A stretch of 64,000 bases of DNA from Kiritimatiellia bacterium (lineage in GTDB: Bacteria > Verrucomicrobiota > Kiritimatiellia > CAIQIC01 > JAGNIJ01), in the NCBI GenBank assembly GCA_018001225.1, contig JAGNIJ010000011.1, positions 1-64,000 of the forward strand, given 5' to 3'. Under the pieces are notes generated by a model. The model had not been told where the DNA came from, did not search any database, and saw only the letters and a program-made list of their open reading frames with translations. A program made the position numbers and the translations under genes. This document shows, piece after piece, positions 26,725 through 35,060 of the stretch; positions within the stretch are counted from its first letter, which is position 1; each line of letters begins with the position of its first letter.

Positions 26725-27399
26725 TTATGGCCACGTATAGGGCTTGAGTTCACTCCAATTTGTCGCGTTCGCCCACTTAAGCCAGAAGCCCTGCCCGGGA
26801 TTGATCAGCAAAGCATTACCCGCCGCACCCCATCCGCCGAGGGCCGCGCGAGTATAGGTATCATAGCCCGCTCCGGTCCAAATATATAACTTGGATCCCA
26901 CCGGGGCCTGCTTTGCGATCGAAAGATTCGTCCAGGACTGCACGACGGGATAGGAATAACCAGAAAGCGTGAATCCCGCAGCCACCCCGACGGTGCTGGA
27001 AGGAGCGGTGAAGCGATCCGGCACCTCACCCATCAGGAAGACCTGATACTCATTGGACACGGCACTCGCCGGAACTAGTACCCACACGCCGCTACCACGA
27101 TACAGAATGTTGGTGCCACCAGCCCCCCAGCCCCCTAGCGCGGCCTTCGTGATCGTGTTGTATCCGCTTTGATCCGTCTTCCACAGGTACACCTTCGAGG
27201 AAGTGGGCAAGGACGCGAACACATTCGAGATAGCCAAGGGTGTGTCCAAATCCTCAAAATCATGCCTGACCATCGAGAACACGCCCTTCGTCAGCGTGAT
27301 CTGCTGATACCCGACGGCGTTTCGGCTCAACACCTGCTGGCCGAAAGCCACGGCGGCGACACTTGCGATCGCCAGCATTACAATGAGCAGCTTCTTCAT
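26725..27399 (-). CDS. Small secreted protein with two GGWG-type repeats
   Basis: A 224-residue exported protein. ATG at 27399 has a GGAGA ribosome site and gives the signal peptide MKKLLIVMLAIASVAAVAFG. The mature start QQVLSRNAVGYQQITL and the repeat KVYLWKTDQSGYNTITKAAL/GGWGAGG, then KLYIWTGAGYDTYTRAAL/GGWGAAG, show an internal duplication. I recall similar proteins as abundant secreted families of Kiritimatiellota and Verrucomicrobiota without known function. It has a good promoter and precedes the PEP-CTERM gene. Confidence 0.75.
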   Translation of the reverse strand: MKKLLIVMLAIASVAAVAFGQQVLSRNAVGYQQITLTKGVFSMVRHDFEDLDTPLAISNVFASLPTSSKVYLWKTDQSGYNTITKAALGGWGAGGTNILYRGSGVWVLVPASAVSNEYQVFLMGEVPDRFTAPSSTVGVAAGFTLSGYSYPVVQSWTNLSIAKQAPVGSKLYIWTGAGYDTYTRAALGGWGAAGNALLINPGQGFWLKWANATNWSELKPYTWP

Positions 27400-27522
27400 A
27401 TCTGTCTCCAATTGTTGCCGATTATGTCTGATTCACAACGCCTGTCCAGAAAAAAAGCACGGCAACGTTAACTTTTCTCCGGATCTGCACTCTCAAAAAT
27501 CCTTTCCACCTTTCTGGATAAG

Positions 27523-27551
27523 AGATTACCCGCAGGCCGCATACGTGTCAA
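27523..27551 (-). promoter_or_regulatory. Sigma-70-type promoter for the secreted-protein operon
   Basis: On the minus strand TTGACA (27546-27551) and TAATCT (27523-27528) are separated by 17 bases, in an AT-rich 236-base gap (27400-27635). It predicts a leader of about 115 bases before the start at 27399. No other structure is recognised in the gap. Confidence 0.5.
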
Positions 27552-27635
27552 TACGTATATATAAAATAATTGATTTATTGTTACTTGCTTATCCGCAATG
27601 TGATACGCATAAATCAGGCCGGAAAATAGAGCGAT

Positions 27636-28307
27636 CTACATCTCCTTGCCTTCCACCCAGCGCACGGCTTCGCGAAGAAGCTGGGCGGCGTCCTCGCAAC
27701 CCAGTTTCCGCTTGATGTGCGCGCGGTGCACTTCCACGGTGCGCTCGCTCAAGGAGTACTTCTCCGCGATCCGGCGCGTGGTCATGCCGCGGCCGAGGCA
27801 TTCGAAGATTTCACGCTCGCGCTCGGTGAGGCTCCCGATGCCGCTCTCGGGCTTGGACTCGACATCCTTCCGCAGGTAGTCCTGGAGCATGCGCGCGCGC
27901 GCGGCCTCGGAGAGATAGGTCTCGCCTTGCAGCACGACCCGCAGGGCGGAGAGGAGGGACTCGTCGCCCTGCTCCTTCATCACGTAGCCCTGGGCGCCGG
28001 CGCGCAGGGCCTTTTCCGCATGCGTGGCCTCGTCGTGCATGGACAACACCACCATCGGTATCGCGTGCCCCCGCCGGCGCGCCTCGCGGATGAAGTCCAG
28101 GCCGTTCTCGTCCTTCAACGTGATGTCCACGATCGCGGCGTCGGGCCGGAGGCTCTCCAAGGCCGCCAGCGCCTCGGCGACGGTCGCGGCCTCGCCGCAC
28201 ACGGCCAAGTCCGGCTCGCCGGAGATCAGCGCCGCCAGTCCGTGCCGCACGATGGCATGGTCGTCCACGATGAGCACGCGGCGGGCGGATGGCGGAGCGG
28301 GGGTCAT
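27636..28307 (-). CDS. NarL/FixJ-type response regulator (orphan)
   Basis: A 223-residue two-component regulator. Receiver domain 10-125 with acidic pocket VDDH, phospho-acceptor Asp61 (AIVDITLKDENG) and switch Lys near 112 (YVMKEQG). C-terminal LuxR-type helix-turn-helix (about 155-215; LTEREREIFECLGRGM, RRIAEKYSLSERTVEVHRAH). No histidine kinase is adjacent, so its partner is elsewhere. A heptad-repeat hairpin lies just upstream. Confidence 0.92.
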   Translation of the reverse strand: MTPAPPSARRVLIVDDHAIVRHGLAALISGEPDLAVCGEAATVAEALAALESLRPDAAIVDITLKDENGLDFIREARRRGHAIPMVVLSMHDEATHAEKALRAGAQGYVMKEQGDESLLSALRVVLQGETYLSEAARARMLQDYLRKDVESKPESGIGSLTEREREIFECLGRGMTTRRIAEKYSLSERTVEVHRAHIKRKLGCEDAAQLLREAVRWVEGKEM

Positions 28308-28320
28308 GGGGAATGGAGGA

Positions 28321-28423
28321 GTGATGGGTGAATAGTGAATAGTGAATGGTGAATGGTCAATACTGAATGATTACTCATGGACGCGAAGCTCCCGCTATTC
28401 ACCACTCACCCTTCACTATTCAC
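28321..28423. repeat. Heptad-repeat hairpin element (GTGAATA type)
   Basis: Left arm: successive 7-base units GTGAATA, GTGAATA, GTGAATG, GTGAATG, GTCAATA and CTGAATG (28328-28369). Right arm: TATTCAC, CACTCAC, CCTTCAC and TATTCAC (28396-28423), complementary to it. It lies in the gap before the response regulator and supplies the TAG stop of the 28416 gene. Confidence 0.85.
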
Positions 28424-31400
28424 TCTTTTCCAACCTCCCCTGCACGGCCCGGCGCAGGCGGGCGAGGTGCTCGCCGGTCATCTTGTACGGATCGCCGATG
28501 TCCGGCTCCGCCGCCTGGACGAAATCGGCGAGCTGCTCGCGGGTCCAGCCCATGCGGTCCTGGAGCAGGAGCAGGTACTCGATATCCTGCTGCAGGCGGC
28601 GCACCGCCTTCAGGCGCAGCGACGCCAGCGGTGCATCGAGCCCGCAGGCCCGTCCGTTCCGGATCAGCGCCTGCGGCGACCCGGCGCCCGGTTCCTGCGC
28701 GGGCGCCGTGGCCTCCCGTATGGCCCAGCCGTCCGCGCCCTTGAGGAACGAACGCAGGACGCCCGCCGCGGTGGCCAGCGGGGTTTCGTTGAGGGGCATG
28801 AAGTCGTTCTGAATCCAGAGCCGCGCGCCCGACGAGGCCGCGCGCCGGCGGAGCAGCTCCCACGCCGCGGTGTTGCGGTCGCTGACGGACAGCAGCCGGA
28901 ACGGGTTCCAGCCGTATCCCGCCAGGGCCGCGGCGTCGGGTACGGTCACGCGGAACACGACGGGCGGCGCGGCGGAGGGAGGCACCATCTTCGCGTACGC
29001 TTCGAGCGCGAGGAAATCGTCGCGGAAGAAGGGCTGCCCCAGGGACCAGGGCGGCGGCTGGCCGCGGTAGGTGTTGGTCGGGACGTTGACCAGCCAGACG
29101 TGCGCCGCGGTCCGATCCACGCGCCGCTCGCGAAAGTGCGCCGCGTACTGGCCGAGCACGCCCGCCCACGCCGCGCGGTACCCGGGCGAAAGGCAGCCCT
29201 CGAGTTGGCGGGGATCGCCGGAGAAGACCGGGAGGCCGTCCGGGCGCGCGGTCAACGCGTCGTCGCAGGCCAGGCCGTTCGCCAGCGGCGTGGGCCAGCT
29301 TTCGAAAACCGGAAGCCAGACGTGCGCCAGCGGGACGGCGGGCGCGTTCGAGGCGGCAAAGAGGCGGCCGGACAGCAGCGCCGCGTACTGGGCATCCCAC
29401 GCGGCCCAGCCCTGGACGGCCAGGCCCGTGCCGGATCCGGACAGCGCGGGGCAGAGCCAGGGCGCGGCCGCGCCCTGGGTCAGGTAGGGCCGCACGGCCA
29501 GCACGGCCCGGTGCTCGTTCGCGAGGCGATGGTACCGGTTCTCGATTTCCAGCGCCTGCGGGCGGGACGTGAGTTCCTTCCCGTGGTGCTGGCGGGCGAG
29601 AATGGGCGGCGCCTGGAGTTCGACCGTGAAGCGAGGCACGGCGGGCATCGAAACCGGCAGCACCTTCAGCAACACGAGCACGTTGATCTCGGGGGCCTTC
29701 CCGTCGGAGAACGCCAGCCCGCCGCGGTAGAGGCCGGGCGCGGCGCCGGGCGGCACCGCCAATTCCGCGTAGACCACGTGGTGGGCCTGGTCCGGCATGC
29801 GCCCGGCCAGGACGGATTTTTCCGGATCCAGCCGCCCCTCGAGGGGAAGCATCTCGTCCACGTGCCAGGCCAGCGGCGAGCGCCGGGTGGGATGGTGCGC
29901 GCTCCCCGCTTCATAGAACCGGAACACCAGGGAAAGCGCCGGCCCCGCGGAGGTTTCGAACGGAGCGGAGCGCACCGAAAGGGGCGGGAACTTCTCTTTC
30001 AGCCGGCTCAACATCGCCTGGAATCCCACGGTTTCCCCGGCGGCGGCCTGGAGGTGAATCGTGCGGCTGCCGCGGTCCCAGAGGAGGGTTTGAGCCGGCC
30101 GCGCGCCGGCGTGCTCCGGAGGGCCGTCCAGGACCGCGCCGCTGCCCGGATCGAGGCCGTCGAACTCGGACAGGATGCGGAGCGCCGCGGCGCCGCCGGC
30201 AATCTCGATGGAGCCGGCCTCGAAAGGCGGCGGCTTATCGACGGTCGGCAGCGCGAGCGCGGGGGCGGTCCGGGCCACGATCTGGGTCACCGGGCCCGCG
30301 GTCCCGGCCTCGTCGAGCGCGCCGAGGAAAAACGTGTACACCGTGTCCGGCTTGAGCCCCTCGATCACCATCTGCTCGGCCGTGCCGGGCTCGGCGGGCC
30401 ACGGCGCCGCGTTCGGCGGCGCGGCGGCGGCCTTCTCGAAAGCGGCGGGCGCGGGGGCGAAGCGCACGTCGTAGCGGAAGGCCCGCCCGGTGTTTCCGTC
30501 GTCGCCCGGCGCCGTCCAGCGCAGGACCATCCCGACGGTTTTCGGATGGCTCAAGGCGGCGTGGGCGTGGGCGACGAAGGAACCGGGCGCCGCGGGCGGC
30601 ACGAAATCCAGCGGCGCGCCCTCGACTTCGATGAAGTGCGACTCGTCGGGCATTTCGCGGCTGGCGATCGCGAAGGCGCCGGCGAGCTGTCCTTTTTCGT
30701 CGCTGACCGCCAGGCTGTCGGCCGCCCCGCTGACCAGCGCCTGGACCAGGACCGGGTTGAGCGGGACTTCGATCCAGGGATCCTCGGCCGTGGAGGGCCG
30801 GACCGGCCGGGCGACGGAAAAGAGATAGCCGGGCTGGCCCCGGAGCAAGTGCGTAAACGGCGGCCGGTCCGCCCGCCAGGGCGTCCGGTTGAAATCGGCC
30901 CACCGGAACGTCGCGCCGCGCGAGGGCGGCTCGGAGGGCGTATGGGCGCCCTCCTCCCACGGCGCGCGCAGGGCGGTGAAGCCGAGCGTGTGCGGCTGGC
31001 CACTGCGGATACGCGCGCGCCACGAGGCCCGGCGCACCGTCCAGCCGCGGATCGCGGAGAGATCGTACCGGGCCAGGACAAAGCTCTCGTTGCCCTTCAC
31101 GGGGAGTTCGCCCAGGCGGCCCGCGTTGCGATCGGGCGAGGTGCCCAGGTGGGCCTGGATGCACGTATCCGCCAGCGGAAGAAGACGCGCGGTTTGCCCG
31201 CCTGCGGCCGCGGGCGGGATCGCGGGCGCGGGCGGAACCGACAGGGCGGCCGGGAGCGCGCCGGTCTCCATTTCGAGTGGAATTTCCACCGCGGCGGGCG
31301 GCGCCGCCGTCGGAGCCGGGAGCGCCGGCGCGGGCTTCGAGAAGTCCATCTTCACCGTGGGGCGCGGCGCGCCCGCCGGAAGGGGCCGGGCCGGCGAGGC

Positions 31401-31598
31401 CGCCGGCCGTTTCGCGCCGGGCACCACGCGGGTACCGGGCGGGAGCTGGTCCGCCGGGATCCGTGATGGCTCCTCGCCGCGCCGGGCGCGGTCGACGCCC
31501 TTCCAAAAAAGAAAACCCAGCACCACGATGGCCACGACCGCCACGATGAGAATGACCACATCGGAGGTGGAGCCGGCTCGTTTTTTTCGGGGAGGCAT
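28416..31598 (-). CDS. Membrane-anchored GH123-like (DUF4091) protein with FN3 domain
   Basis: A 1060-residue protein with a basic N-terminus and one membrane helix (VVILIVAVVAIVVLGFLFW, about 14-32), then a Pro/Ala-rich linker. A beta-rich DNRLRE/CBM96-like region follows (about 140-300; LADTCIQAHLG and FVLARYDLSAIRGW), then an FN3-type domain (about 330-420; YDVRFAPAP, GLKPDTVYTFFLGALDEAGTAG). The C-terminal half contains a TIM-barrel-like glycoside hydrolase region ending in DUF4091, related to GH123. Action on amino-sugar glycans outside the membrane is inferred; the catalytic pair was not confidently placed. Confidence 0.7.
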   Translation of the reverse strand: MPPRKKRAGSTSDVVILIVAVVAIVVLGFLFWKGVDRARRGEEPSRIPADQLPPGTRVVPGAKRPAASPARPLPAGAPRPTVKMDFSKPAPALPAPTAAPPAAVEIPLEMETGALPAALSVPPAPAIPPAAAGGQTARLLPLADTCIQAHLGTSPDRNAGRLGELPVKGNESFVLARYDLSAIRGWTVRRASWRARIRSGQPHTLGFTALRAPWEEGAHTPSEPPSRGATFRWADFNRTPWRADRPPFTHLLRGQPGYLFSVARPVRPSTAEDPWIEVPLNPVLVQALVSGAADSLAVSDEKGQLAGAFAIASREMPDESHFIEVEGAPLDFVPPAAPGSFVAHAHAALSHPKTVGMVLRWTAPGDDGNTGRAFRYDVRFAPAPAAFEKAAAAPPNAAPWPAEPGTAEQMVIEGLKPDTVYTFFLGALDEAGTAGPVTQIVARTAPALALPTVDKPPPFEAGSIEIAGGAAALRILSEFDGLDPGSGAVLDGPPEHAGARPAQTLLWDRGSRTIHLQAAAGETVGFQAMLSRLKEKFPPLSVRSAPFETSAGPALSLVFRFYEAGSAHHPTRRSPLAWHVDEMLPLEGRLDPEKSVLAGRMPDQAHHVVYAELAVPPGAAPGLYRGGLAFSDGKAPEINVLVLLKVLPVSMPAVPRFTVELQAPPILARQHHGKELTSRPQALEIENRYHRLANEHRAVLAVRPYLTQGAAAPWLCPALSGSGTGLAVQGWAAWDAQYAALLSGRLFAASNAPAVPLAHVWLPVFESWPTPLANGLACDDALTARPDGLPVFSGDPRQLEGCLSPGYRAAWAGVLGQYAAHFRERRVDRTAAHVWLVNVPTNTYRGQPPPWSLGQPFFRDDFLALEAYAKMVPPSAAPPVVFRVTVPDAAALAGYGWNPFRLLSVSDRNTAAWELLRRRAASSGARLWIQNDFMPLNETPLATAAGVLRSFLKGADGWAIREATAPAQEPGAGSPQALIRNGRACGLDAPLASLRLKAVRRLQQDIEYLLLLQDRMGWTREQLADFVQAAEPDIGDPYKMTGEHLARLRRAVQGRLEKSE

Positions 31599-31659
31599 GG
31601 GGTCAGGGGTCAGTGGGGCCGCCGGCCCAAGGGGCCGGATGGGCGCAGCGATGAGACCT

Positions 31660-31736
31660 CAACGTCCAACAATCAACGTCCAACGTCCAACGTTCAATCC
31701 TTGGACGTTCAACGTTGAGCGTTGGGCGTTGGGCGT
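31660..31736. repeat. Heptad-repeat hairpin element (CAACGTC type)
   Basis: Eleven contiguous 7-base units: CAACGTC, CAACAAT, CAACGTC, CAACGTC, CAACGTT and CAATCCT, then TGGACGT, TCAACGT, TGAGCGT, TGGGCGT and TGGGCGT. The second half is the reverse complement style of the first, so it folds back. It occupies the 198-base gap between two minus-strand genes. The same unit type recurs at 63731-63772. Confidence 0.85.
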
Positions 31737-31796
31737 TGCAAAACAGCATACGGGACAAGCCCGTGGGGGGGCGGGGACTCGAATGCACACGCCTTT

Positions 31797-32285
31797 TCAT
31801 TTTTCCAGGGCCTGCATGCCCAGGGTCACGCGCCCCTGGCCGGCGCCTTGCTCCGCGGCCTTGATCTGGCATTCGACCAGCCGCCAGGGCGGTCGGGTTC
31901 CATCGCCCTGCAGCTCGGCCAGCAGGCGGCCGATCTCGGTGAACGGCACCGGGTCGAGACCGATCTCCGCCTGGCGTACGACCCACCCCGAGGCGGCGGG
32001 CCTGTCCTCGCCGACGCGGACGGCCGACGGGAAGCCGGGGAGCAGCCGGCCGACGGTTTCGCGCAGCGGCACGGGGGCGTGGCCCGACATATTCTCGAAG
32101 AAGGACACGGCCTGCTCCTCGCGGGCGCGGCCGGCCTGCAGCGCGCGCAGTTGGTCGAGATCGGAGAGCTTGGCGCGAATCTGTTCCGCCACGGGCCGCG
32201 TCTGCCAGGCCGCGCGCGCGGCGAGCAGGAGGCCGAGGAGGAAGAGCGCCGCCGAGGCGCCGCGAACGACGGCTTCGCGCTTCAC
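31797..32285 (-). CDS. GspM-like type II secretion/pilus assembly protein
   Basis: A 162-residue protein starting with GTG at 32285, overlapping the stop of the GspL-like gene (GTGA). One N-terminal membrane helix (ASAALFLLGLLLAARAAW) is followed by a coiled stretch (AEQIRAKLSDLDQLRALQAG) and a small alpha/beta periplasmic domain. This is the topology of GspM/PilO. The sequence alone is weak, but position after GspK- and GspL-like genes supports the call. Confidence 0.6.
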   Translation of the reverse strand: MKREAVVRGASAALFLLGLLLAARAAWQTRPVAEQIRAKLSDLDQLRALQAGRAREEQAVSFFENMSGHAPVPLRETVGRLLPGFPSAVRVGEDRPAASGWVVRQAEIGLDPVPFTEIGRLLAELQGDGTRPPWRLVECQIKAAEQGAGQGRVTLGMQALEK

Positions 32286-33727
32286 GGGTTGCGCCCTCCC
32301 TTCAGGGTGAAGTGGACCTTTTCGTCGAGGCCGGCGTCCTGGCGCTCGACCACGACGTGCAGGCCGCGCCGGCGGAAGGGCTCGGCCAGTTTCTCGCACC
32401 GGTCCCAATCCGGGGCCGTGCCGCGCGCCGAGACCGAATCCGCCGAGAAACCGAGCGAGTCGAGGGTCAGCCCCTGGGCGCGGGCCTCCTGGAGCACTTC
32501 GGCCAGCAGCGCGGGCGCGGAGGGTTGAAGGGCCTCCAGGAACGGCCGGTAGAGGGCCGCGCGATCCTGCACGGCCTGGCGGGTGGTGCGCAACTCCTGC
32601 CCGTACAGCAAACGCGAGTCCGGCGCGAGCCGGCGCGCAAGGGATTCCACGGCGGCCTGCACGCCGCGCTTGCGCGTCTCGAGGAGGGACGGCCAGGCCA
32701 GGCCGGCCCCGCACAGGACCAGGCCGGCCGCCGCGAGCGCCACCGAGGTGCGCCGCGATTGCCGGGCGCGGTGCTGCTCGGCGGCCGGATGCGCCAGGGG
32801 ACCGGCCCGGAAGTTGCACGGCCAGGCCGCGCCCCGCAGGGCGCGGGCGCCCAGCGCGCGCCGCAGGAAGGATTCGGGCCGGTCGTGCGCGGCAAAGTCG
32901 AAGGAACCGAGTCCGGCCACGTGGTGCTGGAGTTCCGCCGTCAGCGCCGCGTCCGCCGCGCCCGGCCCGGTCCATATCCATTCGATGGACGCCGACGCCC
33001 CGGCCGCCTGCGCCTGGAGGATCTGGCGGACCCGGCCGAGGATGCGCTGAACGCCCGGCTCCGCCGTGGCGGGTCCGGCCGCCCGCCACAGGGCCTCCAC
33101 GGGGCGGAGGCTGTGCGCGCTGATGAAGCGGCTCTCCTCCGGCCGGCCGGCGGCCGTATCCCCCAGCACGAGGGCCAGGTGGTCCGGGTAGAGGGCGGCG
33201 ACCACGCGGCGGCCGGCGCCGCGAGGCGGCTTTTCGGCCAGGCTTTGACTCCAGAGGGCCAGGCCCTCGTGGTCCAGGAACACCGGGTCGATCCCGAGGA
33301 CCGCCAGGGCTTCCAGCCGGCGCCGGAGATCGGACAACCGGGCCGCGACCGCCAGGGCCTCCACCTCGCCCTGCGCCGTCCGCCCGATCCTCGGGAAGAG
33401 ATGAACGCAGTCCTCGATGGAAAACGGCAATTGAATATCCAGCAACGAGGGCAGCACCTTCCGCGCCTTCGCCTCGGACGCGAGCGGCGCCCGCAGCCAG
33501 CGCGTCAGGCCTTCGTGGATCGGCAGGGCGGCCGCCCAGACCGCGCCGCGGCCCGCGATCGCTTCGGCCAGGCGCCCGCGCGCCGCGGCCGGGTCGTCCG
33601 CCGCCACGTCCAGGAGGGCCTCGTGCCGGATCCCGCGGCGGCCCGCCTCGGAGCCGCCCACGCGCACGGCGCCGCCCGACAGGTCGGCCGCGAGAACCGC
33701 GCGGACGGGAAGGACGGGGCCGCTCAT
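32282..33727 (-). CDS. GspL/PilM-like type II secretion protein
   Basis: A 481-residue protein. ATG at 33727 overlaps the GspK-like stop (ATGA). Residues 1-310 are an actin-like ATPase-type domain as in GspL/PilM (VLAADLSGGAVRVGG opening; LPSLLDIQLPFSIEDC, typical of GspL/PilM). One membrane helix near 320-340 (VALAAAGLVLCGAGLAW) leads to a periplasmic ferredoxin-like domain (about 350-480), the GspL layout. It would link the cytoplasmic ATPase to the pseudopilus; the ATPase gene is not in the window. Confidence 0.72.
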   Translation of the reverse strand: MSGPVLPVRAVLAADLSGGAVRVGGSEAGRRGIRHEALLDVAADDPAAARGRLAEAIAGRGAVWAAALPIHEGLTRWLRAPLASEAKARKVLPSLLDIQLPFSIEDCVHLFPRIGRTAQGEVEALAVAARLSDLRRRLEALAVLGIDPVFLDHEGLALWSQSLAEKPPRGAGRRVVAALYPDHLALVLGDTAAGRPEESRFISAHSLRPVEALWRAAGPATAEPGVQRILGRVRQILQAQAAGASASIEWIWTGPGAADAALTAELQHHVAGLGSFDFAAHDRPESFLRRALGARALRGAAWPCNFRAGPLAHPAAEQHRARQSRRTSVALAAAGLVLCGAGLAWPSLLETRKRGVQAAVESLARRLAPDSRLLYGQELRTTRQAVQDRAALYRPFLEALQPSAPALLAEVLQEARAQGLTLDSLGFSADSVSARGTAPDWDRCEKLAEPFRRRGLHVVVERQDAGLDEKVHFTLKGGRNP

Positions 33728-34971
33728 CCCGCCGCCCTCCCCGACCACCATTGCACGACGTCGACGCGCCCGTCCTTCTGACGGACCGCAATGACCCGGA
33801 GCCGGACGGTCTGGTCCTCCGCGTCCGCCCGCACTTCCACCCTGAAAAAGCGGCTGCGCACGTCGAGATAGGGCTCCACGGCCCGGCGCGTCTCGGGGTC
33901 GAGCACGGCCAGCACGGAATCGACGGAACGCAGGGGGGCGCGCGCGCGGCGGACCAGGAGTTGGCGCACCAGTTCATCGCGCTGCAGGCCCAGCACGCCC
34001 CGCAGCACGTCCTCGCCGGCGGTATTGATGTTGACGGGCACCGGGGTGTCGCGCGCGGCCGGGATGACCGTGACCTGGTCGAGCACGTCGGCCTGGAACG
34101 CGGCCCGGCGTTCGTAGCGGGGCTTCCGGTCGAACAGGTCCCTCCGGAATCCGCGCACGGCCAGCAGCTCGGACCAGGACAGGAGCACCCGGTCGGCGGC
34201 GGCATACGGCGGTTCGAGGCCCCGGTAGAACGGGCTTTCCCAGGGGCCCTCGGCGTTGTCATCGACCCAATCCCCGAGGGCATCCACCTTGCTGACCGGC
34301 TCGAAGTCGCCGCACAGGGTCAGCAGGTCCATGACGATTTCCGCGGCCGGGCGCCAGGAGGGCCGCGCGGGCAGGGCGAGGTTGTTGAGATCGAACCAGC
34401 GGTTCTCGTCCTGCACCCAGGTCCGCGTGGTCAAGCCGGCGGGGTCGGTGATTTCGATCGAGGCCGCCCAGTTTTCGTTGGTGGCGTCCATGCCCAGGTC
34501 GGGGTCGTCGGCCAGGCGCTGGAGGGCCTGGCGGGCGGCATCGACGGCCACGAGATCGAGCCGCGCCTGGAGCAGGGCCTGCTCCTCCCGCCGCAGCGCG
34601 CGGCGGGCGGAGACCTGGGCTTCCATGACCAGGGCGGAAACCAGGACCAGGACCAGCAACACGAGGATCAGGACCGCTCCCCCCCGCCCGGAGGGGCGCC
34701 GGTGGCGGAAGTGCCGTTCGCGGATCGATTCAAGCAGCAAGCGGCCGAAGAAGCACACCACGCCGGCCCCAAGGTAGACTTCGGCCATCGTGATCAGGCG
34801 GGCGCGCGAGGCGGAACGGCTCACGGCGAAGGCATAAGCCAGCACGCCGGCGCCCAGGACCAGGCAGAGCCACCCCAGCATCAACAGGACCAGCCCGATC
34901 TTGCTCATGCGCCGCCGGGTGGCGTGAAAACGATGCACCTCCGTCCCGGCATATGGATCCCGCGCCGCCAT
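33724..34971 (-). CDS. GspK-like minor pseudopilin with N-terminal membrane extension
   Basis: A 415-residue protein. From about residue 90 it is GspK-like: a basic RRPSGRGGAVLILVLLVLVL prepilin-like helix, then helical repeats and NINTAGEDVLRGVLGLQRDE, the helix-hairpin-helix stretch typical of GspK. Ahead of that lie two extra membrane helices (about 25-50 and 58-80), so the usual N-terminal prepilin processing site is internal. This may be a fusion or an old frame-joining event. The start at 34971 is not fixed by a strong ribosome site. It leads a K-L-M cluster with overlapping genes. Confidence 0.7.
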   Translation of the reverse strand: MAARDPYAGTEVHRFHATRRRMSKIGLVLLMLGWLCLVLGAGVLAYAFAVSRSASRARLITMAEVYLGAGVVCFFGRLLLESIRERHFRHRRPSGRGGAVLILVLLVLVLVSALVMEAQVSARRALRREEQALLQARLDLVAVDAARQALQRLADDPDLGMDATNENWAASIEITDPAGLTTRTWVQDENRWFDLNNLALPARPSWRPAAEIVMDLLTLCGDFEPVSKVDALGDWVDDNAEGPWESPFYRGLEPPYAAADRVLLSWSELLAVRGFRRDLFDRKPRYERRAAFQADVLDQVTVIPAARDTPVPVNINTAGEDVLRGVLGLQRDELVRQLLVRRARAPLRSVDSVLAVLDPETRRAVEPYLDVRSRFFRVEVRADAEDQTVRLRVIAVRQKDGRVDVVQWWSGRAAG

Positions 34972-35060
34972 GTCGATGCCGCCATGATGGAGAAAGAGCA
35001 GGCCCGGCGCTATCAAAAAAACCGGCGGGGATTCCGCCGGCCCGCCGCGGGCGAGGACGG

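Noticed and set aside
31660-31736. CRISPR-like array
   Set aside because: The repeat unit is only 7 bases, there are no unique spacers, and the arms are inverted; no cas genes in the window.
31797-34971. A complete type II secretion system
   Set aside because: No GspC, D, E, F, G, H, I or J-like genes are in the window; only K, L and M-like parts are visible.
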